NCBI RefSeq assembly: GCF_034424375.1
Contig: NZ_CP139965.1
Span: 1,674,001-1,738,000, forward strand
Direction: 5' to 3'
From: Paraburkholderia kururiensis
GTDB lineage: Bacteria > Pseudomonadota > Gammaproteobacteria > Burkholderiales > Burkholderiaceae
DNA length: 64,000 bases
The position numbers were made by a program, and so were the translations under genes. Below, piece after piece: positions 17,003 to 25,072 of this stretch. Position 1 is the stretch's first letter. Every line of letters starts with the position of its first letter. Below the pieces are notes generated by a model. The model saw nothing but the letters and a program-made list of their open reading frames with translations. It searched no databases and had not been told where the DNA came from.

Positions 17003-18014
17003 GCCCGGGGTCAAGCCCGACTCTGCATTGCTCACGCGCAGCCGCGCCGTTCCGCTGAGTTGGGAAACGCTGCTCGCCGTGATTCTCGTACTGTGCCTCG
17101 TGCTGGGGCGTGTGCTGTCGCCGGTGTTTCTCTCCGGCGCGAATCTCAGCAACGTGCTGGCGGACCTGACCGAAGTGGCGCTGATGGCGTTGCCGATGAC
17201 GCTCATCATCGTGGCTGCCGAGATCGATCTTTCCGTGGCGTCCGTGCTCGGCGCATCGAGTGCACTGATGGGCGTGCTCTGGCACATGGGGTTGCCGATG
17301 CCGGCGGTAGTCGCACTCGTCATCGTGTTCGGCGCACTCGCGGGGCTCTTCAACGGGCTCGTCATCGTGAAGCTGAACCTGCCTTCGCTGGCGGTGACGA
17401 TCGGCACGCTCGCGCTCTTTCGCGGGCTCGCCTACGTGCTGCTGGGCGACCAGGCCGTGGCCGATTTTCCGCCGGCGTGGACGCTGTTCGGCATGAACAC
17501 GCTGGGCGGCACGTTCATTCCGCTGCCGTTTCTGATCGTGATCGTCGCGGCCGTGCTGTTCACGGTGCTGTTGCAGGCCACCGCGTTCGGCCGCAGCCTC
17601 TTCGCCATCGGCGCGAATGCCACCGCGGCGGCGTTTTCGGGTATCGACGTCGCGACAATCCGGCTGCGCCTCTTCGTGCTCTCCGGCGCCATGAGCGCGC
17701 TCGCGGGCGTGGTCTACACGCTGCGCTTCACGAGCGCGCGCGGCGACAACGGCGAAGGCTTCGAGCTTGCCGTGATCGCGGCCGTGCTGTTCGGCGGCGT
17801 GAGCATCTTCGGCGGACGCGGATCGATGTACGGCGTGCTGCTCTCGCTTTTGATCGTAGGCGTGCTGCGCAATGCGCTGACGCTCGTCGACGTATCGAGC
17901 GAAACGCTCACCATCGTGACGGGCGCACTGCTGCTCGCATCGGTGCTCGTGCCGAATCTTGCCGCACGGATGCGGGCGATGCGCGACAAGCGGCTGCTCG
18001 CGCGCTCGAATTGA
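16995..18014 (+). CDS. rhaQ: Rhamnose ABC transporter, permease 2
   Basis: 339 aa, RbsC-like permease. Contains LPMTLIIVAAEIDLSVASVLG, LNLPSLAVTIGTLALFRGLAY, GRSLFAIGANATAAAFSGI and GGVSIFGGRGSMYGVLL. It is a diverged paralogue of the preceding permease, and the pair should form the heterodimeric channel of the importer. Starts 8 bp before the end of the upstream gene. Confidence 0.88.
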   Translation: MAKPGVKPDSALLTRSRAVPLSWETLLAVILVLCLVLGRVLSPVFLSGANLSNVLADLTEVALMALPMTLIIVAAEIDLSVASVLGASSALMGVLWHMGLPMPAVVALVIVFGALAGLFNGLVIVKLNLPSLAVTIGTLALFRGLAYVLLGDQAVADFPPAWTLFGMNTLGGTFIPLPFLIVIVAAVLFTVLLQATAFGRSLFAIGANATAAAFSGIDVATIRLRLFVLSGAMSALAGVVYTLRFTSARGDNGEGFELAVIAAVLFGGVSIFGGRGSMYGVLLSLLIVGVLRNALTLVDVSSETLTIVTGALLLASVLVPNLAARMRAMRDKRLLARSN

Positions 18015-18030
18015 AGGGCTTATCTGAAGA

Positions 18031-18048
18031 GAGGCGATGCGCCGCCTC
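18031..18048 (+). other. Hairpin between permease and binding-protein genes
   Basis: GAGGCG-ATGCGC-CGCCTC, a 6-bp stem with a 6-base loop, 16 bp after the second permease and 95 bp before the binding-protein gene. No T run follows. In other importers such hairpins protect or partly terminate mRNA so the binding protein is made in excess; that role is inferred. Confidence 0.35.
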
Positions 18049-18142
18049 AATGCGCAGCTTCAATACGCCGCCGCAACACGACGTGCCGCACAGAAACATC
18101 AACAACGCCGGACACCCGTCCGGTCAATAAAGGAGACGCTTC

Positions 18143-19150
18143 ATGTCGAGATCGTTACGTCAGGCCGGTGCCGCGTTGCTTTGCGCGGCGCTTCTCGGAA
18201 CCAGCGCGCTGGCCAGCGCTGCCGGCATCAAGGAAGGGCTCAAGATCGCGTTCGTGCCGAAGCAGATCAACAACCCGTATGAGGTCATTGCCGACGACGG
18301 CGGCATGGCCGCCATCAAGGAGTTCAAGGGCGACGGCAAGGTGGTGGGTCCGTCGGACGCGGGCGCGTCGTCGCAGGTGCAGTACATCAACACGCTCACC
18401 ACGCAGCATCAGGACGCCATCGTGATTGCAGCCAACGACGCGAACGCGCTCGTCCCGTATCTGAAACGCGCCATGTCTCAGGGCATCAAGGTGGTCACGT
18501 TCGATTCGGATACGGCGCCCGAAGGCCGCACGGTGTTCGTGAACCAGGCGAACGCGGAGAGCATCGGGCGCGGGCAGATTCAACTCGTCGCGAAATTGAT
18601 GGGCGGGGAGGGCGAGTTCGCGATCCTCTCGGCCACGCCGAACGCGACGAACCAGAACACGTGGATCAAGTGGATGCAGGAGGAACTGAAGAAGCCCGAG
18701 TACGCGAAGATGAAGCTCGTGAAGATCGCCTACGGCAACGACGACGACCAGAAGTCGTTCGTGGAGACCCAGGGGCTGCTTCAGGCGTACCCGAACCTCA
18801 AGGCCATCGTCGCGCCCACGTCGGTGGGCATTGCCGCGGCGGCGCGCTACATCTCGTCGTCGTCGAGCAAGGGCAAGGTGGCGGTAACGGGCCTCGGCAC
18901 CCCGAACCAGATGCGCGCGTTCGTGAAGAACGGCACCGTGAAGGCCTTCCAGTTGTGGGATCCGGGTCAACTCGGCTACCTCGCCGCCTATGCCGCGGCG
19001 AACCTGGCTTCGGGCACGATCACTGGTAAGGAGGGCGAATCGTTCGAAGCGGGCAAGCTCGGCAAGCGGACCATCGGCAAGAGCGGCGAGGTCATTCTCG
19101 GGCCGCCCACCACGTTCGACGCGGCCAACATCGACAACTACAACTTCTGA
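18143..19150 (+). CDS. rhaS: Rhamnose ABC transporter, substrate-binding protein
   Basis: 335 aa periplasmic binding protein of the RbsB-like family. Signal peptide MSRSLRQAGAALLCAALLG with cleavage near LASAAG. The mature protein starts LKIAFVPKQINNPYEVIADDGG and shows the ribose-binding-type motifs AIVIAANDANALVPYLKRA, VVTFDSDTAPEGR and VTGLGTPNQMRAFVKNG. RBS AAAGGAGA. Delivers sugar to the two permeases. Rhamnose is inferred from the locus and from likeness to rhizobial RhaS binding proteins (unrelated to the E. coli RhaS regulator). Confidence 0.88.
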   Translation: MSRSLRQAGAALLCAALLGTSALASAAGIKEGLKIAFVPKQINNPYEVIADDGGMAAIKEFKGDGKVVGPSDAGASSQVQYINTLTTQHQDAIVIAANDANALVPYLKRAMSQGIKVVTFDSDTAPEGRTVFVNQANAESIGRGQIQLVAKLMGGEGEFAILSATPNATNQNTWIKWMQEELKKPEYAKMKLVKIAYGNDDDQKSFVETQGLLQAYPNLKAIVAPTSVGIAAAARYISSSSSKGKVAVTGLGTPNQMRAFVKNGTVKAFQLWDPGQLGYLAAYAAANLASGTITGKEGESFEAGKLGKRTIGKSGEVILGPPTTFDAANIDNYNF

Positions 19151-19164
19151 TCGCGGGGCTTCTC

Positions 19165-19191
19165 AGCGCGTGGTGGTTGCGGCCACGCGCT
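19165..19191. terminator. Hairpin between convergent genes
   Basis: AGCGCGTGG, a 9-base spacer, CCACGCGCT: a perfect 9-bp stem between the rhamnose transporter operon and the convergent sterol-desaturase-like gene. There is no T run, so intrinsic termination is uncertain on either strand. Confidence 0.4.
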
Positions 19192-19221
19192 CTCGCGACC
19201 CCGTGTAGACGCACGCGCCGC

Positions 19222-20157
19222 TCAATCCGCGCCGGCCGCCGCAGTTGTTTTCATGCCCGCTTTCATGCCGGCACGCCGGCGCAGATCTTCCGTCGTTTCG
19301 CTCGCACCGCCTGGTCTCCAGCCGGGCGGGCGCAGCAGATAGTTCATCGCCGTACCCCCTTCCTTTGCCGACGCGATGTCGCGTGCGAGGCTCGCCCAAT
19401 GTTCGAGTTCCACGACGAACGGGTTGTGCGAGCGCGTGGGCGTAACCAGCCCGTAGCGGCACGGCTCCTCCGCGCGTTCTTCCACATAGGTGCCGAACAG
19501 GCGGTCGAACACGATCAGCACGCCACCGTAGTTGGCATCCAGATACGCCAGGTTCGACGCGTGATGCACGCGATGCGCGGACGGCGTGTTGAACACGTAC
19601 TCCAGCCAGCCGAGCTTTGGTATCCACGTGGTGTGCAGCCAGAACTGATAGAGCAGGTTGAGCGTGAGCGTTGCCAACACGACTTCGGGCCGCACGCCAA
19701 GCCACACGAGCGGCGTGAAGAACAGCGCGGCGCCCGTGAGCCGGCCGGTCCAGCCAAGCCGGAACGCGGTGGAAAGCGTGAGCTGGTTCGGCGAATGGTG
19801 CACCGCGTGCGTGGCCCAAAGGAAGCGGATGCGATGCGACGCGCGGTGGTACCAGTAGTAGCAGAACTCCTGGAGGAGGAAGAGCAGCAGCACCGCGAGG
19901 GCGCTGTCGAGCGCCAGCGTATGAATGCGGTAATGCCATACGACGTTGAAGACCGCCGTGGTGAGCGGCACAGGCAACAGCGCGAGCAGCTTGCGGCCCA
20001 CCAGGTCCGCGAGCGAGAGCGCGAATTCGTGCCAGTCGAACGGCGTATCGGTGTGCCGTTTCCGCGCGCTGAGCACGCATGCCTCGACGAGCGAGGCGCT
20101 GACCACGACCCCGGAAACGGCAAGACCGAGAAGCGTGAATGACTGGGTAGAGAGCAT
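19222..20157 (-). CDS. Sterol desaturase/fatty acid hydroxylase family protein
   Basis: 311 aa membrane protein. Several hydrophobic segments in the first 200 residues and the three histidine clusters of the family: HRASH near residue 105, HAVHH near residue 117 and HRVHH near residue 195. These bind a di-iron centre that hydroxylates or desaturates lipids. The C-terminal 60 residues are polar and cytoplasmic. Lipid substrate unknown. Single gene, convergent with the rhamnose operon. Confidence 0.86.
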   Translation of the reverse strand: MLSTQSFTLLGLAVSGVVVSASLVEACVLSARKRHTDTPFDWHEFALSLADLVGRKLLALLPVPLTTAVFNVVWHYRIHTLALDSALAVLLLFLLQEFCYYWYHRASHRIRFLWATHAVHHSPNQLTLSTAFRLGWTGRLTGAALFFTPLVWLGVRPEVVLATLTLNLLYQFWLHTTWIPKLGWLEYVFNTPSAHRVHHASNLAYLDANYGGVLIVFDRLFGTYVEERAEEPCRYGLVTPTRSHNPFVVELEHWASLARDIASAKEGGTAMNYLLRPPGWRPGGASETTEDLRRRAGMKAGMKTTAAAGAD

Positions 20158-20751
20158 GATGTCGACCTGACGGACTACGATAAATCGATGCGGGCGGCAC
20201 GTGTCGTGTCGTAGCGTGCCGGCTCATGGACTGGCGTAACGGGCCGTTTGCTGCATAGCGCGCGGCACCGTTCGCGTCCCATGAGCGGCAATGTAGCCAT
20301 CGGCTGCGTTAAAAACCATGCGAAAACTATGTCGCGGGGTTTCATGGACCGCCGGGCATTGAGTGGTAGTTTTCGTGTGCGGGGCAGGGGGCGGTGGGGC
20401 AACCGCGATGCCGCGCAGGCCAGGTGGATCTGACAGACCAGGGACAACCCTGCCCCCATCCCTCTATCCAGCCTGCCCGCCGGTGTCCCCAATCGGACGC
20501 CGATCCGACAATTTCCGACATTGGCCGCCATCGCGCCGCTCGCGCGGCGGCCGCGCGCCGCGTTCGGCGCAGAGCCGCCGGAGCCTTGCCTGGCAAGCCT
20601 TTGCGCCGGGCCGCACGGCTATTCGCTTTACGCATGTGTCGCATTTGCGCAAGCGTTTGTCGTAAATCGTCGGCCCACAGGGGTTTTTTCTGGCAACCAT
20701 GTATGCACACTGTGAGCGGGCCGACGCCTGCCCGACGAGGAGATGAATTCG
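20158..20751. other. Intergenic region before choV
   Basis: About 590 bp between the divergent sterol-desaturase-like gene and choV. No convincing gene in either strand; the open frames here are short and lack ribosome sites. The only internal repeat noted is CCGACAATTT/CCGACATTGG around 20505-20524. It should hold the promoters of both flanking units. Confidence 0.5.
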
Positions 20752-21921
20752 ATGAATTCCCCAAAAGTCGTGGTCGAAGGGCTGTACAAGGTCTTCGGCA
20801 ACAATCCGAAACTCGCGCTCGACATGCTCTCGGGCGGTGCCACGAAGGACGAGATCTTCGCGAAGACCGGTCAGGTGGTCGGCGTGCAGGACGTCTCGTT
20901 CGAGGTGCCGGAAGGCGAGATTTTCGTGCTGATGGGCCTGTCGGGTTCCGGCAAGTCCACGCTGATCCGTCTCATCAACCGGCTCGTGGAGCCGACCGCG
21001 GGCAAGGTGCTGATCGACGGCCGCGACGTGGCCGCCGTGCGCCGCTCGGAGCTCATCGCGCTGCGCCGCACCGACATGAGCATGGTGTTCCAGTCGTTCG
21101 CGCTCATGCCGCAGCGCACCGTGCTTGCCAACGCGTCGTTCGGTCTGGAAGTGGCCGGCGTGTCGCGCAAGGAACGCGAAAAGCGCGCGCTCGAGGTGCT
21201 CGAGCAGGTGGGCCTTGCCGCTTTCGCGCAGAAGCTGCCTTCGGAGCTGTCGGGCGGCATGCAGCAGCGCGTGGGCCTCGCCCGCGCGCTCGCCGTGAAT
21301 CCGTCGCTGATGATCATGGACGAAGCGTTCTCCGCGCTCGATCCGCTCAAGCGCAAGGAAATGCAGAACGTGCTGCTGCAACTGCAAAAGGAGCAGCGGC
21401 GCACCATCCTGTTCGTTTCGCACGATCTCGAAGAGGCGCTGCGCATCGGCAACCGCATCGCCATCATGGAAGGCGGCCGCGTGGTGCAGATCGGCACGCC
21501 GCAGGAAATCATCAGCCAGCCCGCCGACGACTACGTACGCGCGTTCTTCGAAGGCGTGGACACAAGCCGCTATCTCACCGCGGGCGATCTCATGCAGACC
21601 AACGCGGTGCCGCTCGTGCGCAATCTCGATGCGTCGAGCGTGGCCGAGTCGCTCAACGGCAGCGCGGACTACGCGTTCGTGCTCGACGAGTCGCGCAAGA
21701 TTCGCGGTTTCGTCACGCGCGACGCGCTGGGTGCCGCGACCCCCGCGCTGCGTCAGCTCGAACCCATTTCGCGCGGCGCGTCGCTCGAACAGGTCGTCTC
21801 GCGCGTGTGCGCGAGCGCCACGGCGCTCCCCGTGGTCGACGACGAGGGCTGCTATTGCGGCTCCGTCAATCAGTCCGTTGTGTTGAAGGTGCTCACGCGC
21901 AGTCGAGGTTCCCATGTCTGA
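20752..21921 (+). CDS. choV: Choline/glycine betaine ABC transporter, ATP-binding protein
   Basis: 389 aa from the ATG at 20752, nine bases after GAGGAG; an ATG at 20743 directly abuts the ribosome site and is less likely. The N-terminal KVFGNNPKLALDMLSGGATKDE stretch (FGNNPKLAL core) is typical of ProV/ChoV. Walker A GLSGSGKST, signature LSGGMQQRVGLARAL, Walker B LMIMDEAFSAL. The C-terminal 110 residues are a CBS-type domain (SADYAFVLDESRKIRGFVTRD). It overlaps choW by 8 bp. Choline rather than betaine is inferred from the binding protein. Confidence 0.87.
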   Translation: MNSPKVVVEGLYKVFGNNPKLALDMLSGGATKDEIFAKTGQVVGVQDVSFEVPEGEIFVLMGLSGSGKSTLIRLINRLVEPTAGKVLIDGRDVAAVRRSELIALRRTDMSMVFQSFALMPQRTVLANASFGLEVAGVSRKEREKRALEVLEQVGLAAFAQKLPSELSGGMQQRVGLARALAVNPSLMIMDEAFSALDPLKRKEMQNVLLQLQKEQRRTILFVSHDLEEALRIGNRIAIMEGGRVVQIGTPQEIISQPADDYVRAFFEGVDTSRYLTAGDLMQTNAVPLVRNLDASSVAESLNGSADYAFVLDESRKIRGFVTRDALGAATPALRQLEPISRGASLEQVVSRVCASATALPVVDDEGCYCGSVNQSVVLKVLTRSRGSHV

Positions 21922-22819
21922 GATCATTCCGCTTGGCCGCTGGGTGGACGACTCCGTCCACTATCTGCTCGACCACGACGCCAGCACGTTCGACGCTATC
22001 GGCAAGGGCATCGAGAGCTTCGCCGCGCTGATCGAACACGGCCTGCAGGCCGTGCCGATGTGGGCGATGATGGCCTTCTTCATCGGCATCGGCCTGTGGC
22101 GCGTGGGCTGGCGCTTCGCCATCTTCGTCACGCTGTCGCTGTTGCTGATCTATGCCACGGGCTTCTGGGATCAGACGGTCGTGACGCTGGGCCTCACGCT
22201 GTCGTCCACGCTCATCAGTCTCGTGTTCGGCGTTCCGCTCGGCATCTGGACCGCGAAGAACCGGCACGTCGCCCTCGTGGTGCGCCCCGTGCTCGATCTG
22301 ATGCAGACCATGCCGGCCTTCGTCTACCTCATTCCGGCCGCAATGCTGTTCGGTCTGGGCCGCGTGCCGGGCATTCTCTCCACGGTCATTTTCGCGATGC
22401 CGCCTGCGGTGCGCCTCACGAGCCTCGGCATTCGCCACGTGAACCGCGAGATCGTGGAAGCGGGCCAGGCGTTCGGCTGCACGCCGTGGCAACTGCTCTA
22501 CAAGGTGCAATTCCCGAGCGCGCTGCCCTCCATCATGCAGGGCGTCAACCAGACCATCATGATGGCGCTTTCCATGGTGATCATCGCTTCGATGGTGGGC
22601 GCGGGCGGCCTCGGCAACGACGTGCTCGCGAGCATTCAGCGTCTCGACATCGGGCTCGGCTTCGAGAGCGGGCTCTCGGTGGTGCTGCTCGCCATCATTC
22701 TCGACCGCATCACGGAAAGCTTCGGCCGCACGCCGGGCTCCGCACCCGCGCCGCGCTTCGCCGGCCTGCGTAACGTGATGCGTGTGCGCCGCGAGCCGCC
22801 GATGGCCGCGCAGAGCTGA
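21914..22819 (+). CDS. choW: Choline/glycine betaine ABC transporter, permease
   Basis: 301 aa ProW/ChoW-type permease. An N-terminal amphipathic region (LGRWVDDSVHYLLDHD) is followed by about six membrane segments; the binding-protein-dependent transport signature spans VEAGQAFGCTPWQLLYKVQFP. Starts inside the end of choV, so translation is coupled. The polar tail (RVRREPPMAAQS) is cytoplasmic. Confidence 0.87.
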   Translation: MSEIIPLGRWVDDSVHYLLDHDASTFDAIGKGIESFAALIEHGLQAVPMWAMMAFFIGIGLWRVGWRFAIFVTLSLLLIYATGFWDQTVVTLGLTLSSTLISLVFGVPLGIWTAKNRHVALVVRPVLDLMQTMPAFVYLIPAAMLFGLGRVPGILSTVIFAMPPAVRLTSLGIRHVNREIVEAGQAFGCTPWQLLYKVQFPSALPSIMQGVNQTIMMALSMVIIASMVGAGGLGNDVLASIQRLDIGLGFESGLSVVLLAIILDRITESFGRTPGSAPAPRFAGLRNVMRVRREPPMAAQS

Positions 22820-22963
22820 ACGCCGGCAGGCGGCACCCGGCCCGCCTGGCCCGCCCACCCCAGCCATTTCGCAATAGAAGATCGTTCCAGCAGACAAGCG
22901 CGCCGCACCCTTCCGTGCGGCGCGTGGCCCAACCCGTGCCTGTACGTGCCCGAGGAGAGCGAC

Positions 22964-23956
22964 GTGACGACCGCAGTGATGGAGCTGGCCACCCGTACCG
23001 CGCCGTTGTCGCGCGCTGCGCATTTCGGTTTTCTCACGCTGCCCAGCTTTTCCATGATCGCGTTCACGAGCGCGGTGGAAGTGCTTCGCATGGCGAACTA
23101 TGTGAGCCGCGAGCAGCACTACCGCTGGTCCGTGATTACGCCCGACGGCGTGCCGGTGCGATCGAGCAACGGCATCAGCGTGCGGCCCACGCGCACCATC
23201 GAAGAGACGGGCATGCCGGACGTGCTGATCGTTTGCGGCGGCACGCAGATCCGCAACGCGGTGAACACGAACGTGACCACGCTGCTGCGTGAAGTAGCCG
23301 AAAGCGACGTGCCGCTCGGCGGTTTCTGCACCGGTGCCTATGCACTGATGGCCGCGGGCCTGCTCGACGATTACCGCTGCACGGTGCATTGGGAAGACCT
23401 CTCGGCGCTGCACAAGGAATTTCCGCGCGTGCATTTCGCCGACGAACTCTTCGTGATCGATCGCGACCGGCTCACCTGCACGGGCGGCACCGCGCCGCTC
23501 GACCTCATGCTGAACCTCGTGGAAGCGCGCCTCGGGCAGCGGCTTGCCGCGCAGGTCTCGGAGCAGTTCATCCTGGAGCGCATTCGCAGCGCGAGCGACC
23601 CGCAGCCCATTCCCGTCGACGCACGCGTGGGCTTCTCGCGCGCGGAGCTGGTCGAAGTGGTGCGGCTCATGGAAGCCAACATCGAAGAGCCGCTTTCGCT
23701 CGAAGAACTCGCGCGGCTCGTGCAGCTTTCCACGCGGCATTTGCAGCGCATGTTCAAGGTGTATCTGAACGTGTCGCCCACGCATTACTACCTGTCGTTG
23801 CGCCTCAAACGCGCGCGCGACCTGCTGCGCACCACCGACGCCACCATTGCGCGCGTGACCACCGTGTGCGGCTTTCACTCGCCGTGCCACTTCAGCAAGG
23901 CCTATCGCGCGCAATTCGGCCACGCGCCGAGCGCCGAACGGCGGCTGGCAAGCTGA
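22964..23956 (+). CDS. GlxA-family AraC regulator of choline/betaine metabolism
   Basis: 330 aa with a GTG start after GAGGAGAGC; an upstream in-frame GTG at 22946 is less likely. Residues 15-190 are a DJ-1/PfpI-like amidotransferase-type domain (FGFLTLPSFSMIAFTSAVEV, LGGFCTGAYALMAAGLL). The last 100 residues hold two AraC helix-turn-helices (LSLEELARLVQLSTRHLQRM and ITRVTTVCGFHSP-like). Similar in build to GbdR/CdhR of Pseudomonas, which sense betaine or carnitine breakdown. It lies between the permease and binding-protein genes, a strong hint that it controls this transporter. Confidence 0.85.
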   Translation: MTTAVMELATRTAPLSRAAHFGFLTLPSFSMIAFTSAVEVLRMANYVSREQHYRWSVITPDGVPVRSSNGISVRPTRTIEETGMPDVLIVCGGTQIRNAVNTNVTTLLREVAESDVPLGGFCTGAYALMAAGLLDDYRCTVHWEDLSALHKEFPRVHFADELFVIDRDRLTCTGGTAPLDLMLNLVEARLGQRLAAQVSEQFILERIRSASDPQPIPVDARVGFSRAELVEVVRLMEANIEEPLSLEELARLVQLSTRHLQRMFKVYLNVSPTHYYLSLRLKRARDLLRTTDATIARVTTVCGFHSPCHFSKAYRAQFGHAPSAERRLAS

Positions 23957-24021
23957 GACATCAATACCAGCCCAATAACCGATTTCACGACAGACCAATC
24001 GATCACCCGAGGAGAATCACA

Positions 24022-24963
24022 ATGAAACTCAAGCTGTTTGCTGCCGCCGGGGCACTCGCCGCAGCCGTCACGATGGTTCACGCGGCCGAGCCCGCCGCCT
24101 GCCGAAACGTGCGCTTTGCGGACGTGGGCTGGACCGACATCGCGGCCACCACGGGCCTCGCGTCGACGGTGTTCGAGGGGCTCGGCTACCACCCGACGAA
24201 GACCATCGCGTCGGTGCCCATCACGTTTGCGGGCATCAAGAGCAAGCAGATCGACGTGTTTCTCGGCTACTGGTCGCCCACCATGGACCCCATCATCACG
24301 CCGTTCGTGAAGGCCGGCACGATCAAGGTGCTCGCCACGCCGAACCTCACGGGCGCGAAATACACGCTGGCCGTGCCGGACTACGTCTATAACGGCGGGC
24401 TGAAGTCGTTCGCGGACATCCAGAAATTCGCGGACAAGCTCAACGGCAAGATCTACGGCATCGAGCCCGGCAACGACGGCAACGCGCTCATCAAGAAGAT
24501 GATCGACGGCAACCAGTTCGGGCTCGGCAAGTTCAAGCTCGTGGAATCGAGCGAGGCGGGCATGCTCGTGGAAGTGAACCGCGCCATTCGCGACAAGCAA
24601 TGGATCGTGTTCCTCGGCTGGGAGCCGCACCCCATGAACGTGCAGATGAAGATCGATTACCTTGCGGGCGGCGACGACGTATTCGGCCCGAACTACGGCG
24701 AAGCGAAGGTCTTCACGGCCACGCCGCCCGACTACGCGGCGCGCTGCCCGAACGCGGCGAAGCTCGTGTCGAACCTGCAGTTCACCACGACGATCGAGAA
24801 CCGCGTGATGATGCCCATCATGAACAAGGAAGACGCGAACAAGGCCGCGCTCGAGTGGCTGAAGGCGAATCCGAAAGTACTCGACCAGTGGCTGGCGGGC
24901 GTGAAGACGTTCGACGGCAAAGACGGTTTGCCTGCAGTGAAGGCTTATATCTCCGCACATTGA
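24022..24963 (+). CDS. choX: Choline ABC transporter, substrate-binding protein
   Basis: 313 aa periplasmic protein. Signal peptide MKLKLFAAAGALAAAVTMVHA; start after CGAGGAGAA. Matches the OpuAC/ChoX fold: VRFADVGWTDIAATTGLAS, DVFLGYWSPTMDP, YGIEPGNDGNALI, IVFLGWEPHPMN. The aromatic residues in these segments form the cage that holds the trimethylammonium group. Separated from choVW by the regulator gene. The stop codon falls within a 15-bp tandem repeat. Confidence 0.87.
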   Translation: MKLKLFAAAGALAAAVTMVHAAEPAACRNVRFADVGWTDIAATTGLASTVFEGLGYHPTKTIASVPITFAGIKSKQIDVFLGYWSPTMDPIITPFVKAGTIKVLATPNLTGAKYTLAVPDYVYNGGLKSFADIQKFADKLNGKIYGIEPGNDGNALIKKMIDGNQFGLGKFKLVESSEAGMLVEVNRAIRDKQWIVFLGWEPHPMNVQMKIDYLAGGDDVFGPNYGEAKVFTATPPDYAARCPNAAKLVSNLQFTTTIENRVMMPIMNKEDANKAALEWLKANPKVLDQWLAGVKTFDGKDGLPAVKAYISAH

Positions 24964-24993
24964 ATCGCGGCACATTGAATCGCGGCACATTGA
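24955..24993. repeat. 15-bp tandem repeat across the choX stop codon
   Basis: GCACATTGA occurs three times with a 15-bp period, joined by ATCGCG. Each copy carries the His codon plus TGA in the choX frame, so the stop codon is triplicated. Confidence 0.8.
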
Positions 24994-25003
24994 GTCTGTA
25001 GCG

Positions 25004-25033
25004 GAGGCGCACGGCTGCGATGCCGTGTGCCTC
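25004..25033. terminator. Long hairpin between convergent choX and nasS
   Basis: GAGGCGCACGGC, loop TGCGAT, GCCGTGTGCCTC: a 12-bp stem with one G-T pair. No T run follows on either strand. A transcription-stop or mRNA-end role between convergent units is likely but unproven. Confidence 0.45.
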
Positions 25034-25037
25034 ACAC

Positions 25038-25061
25038 GCTATACGTCCGGCTATACGTCCG
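25038..25061. repeat. Two 12-bp direct repeats
   Basis: CTATACGTCCGG followed directly by CTATACGTCCGA, just outside the 3' end of nasS. Confidence 0.7.
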
Positions 25062-25072
25062 AAATTGCGCGC

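Noticed and set aside
21893..23998. Minus-strand open frame of 701 codons
   Set aside because: Antisense to choW and the regulator gene, both with clear family motifs; low-complexity His/Arg translation.
24955..25061. Short repeats as a CRISPR array
   Set aside because: Units are 12-15 bp, directly tandem and without spacers; no cas genes.
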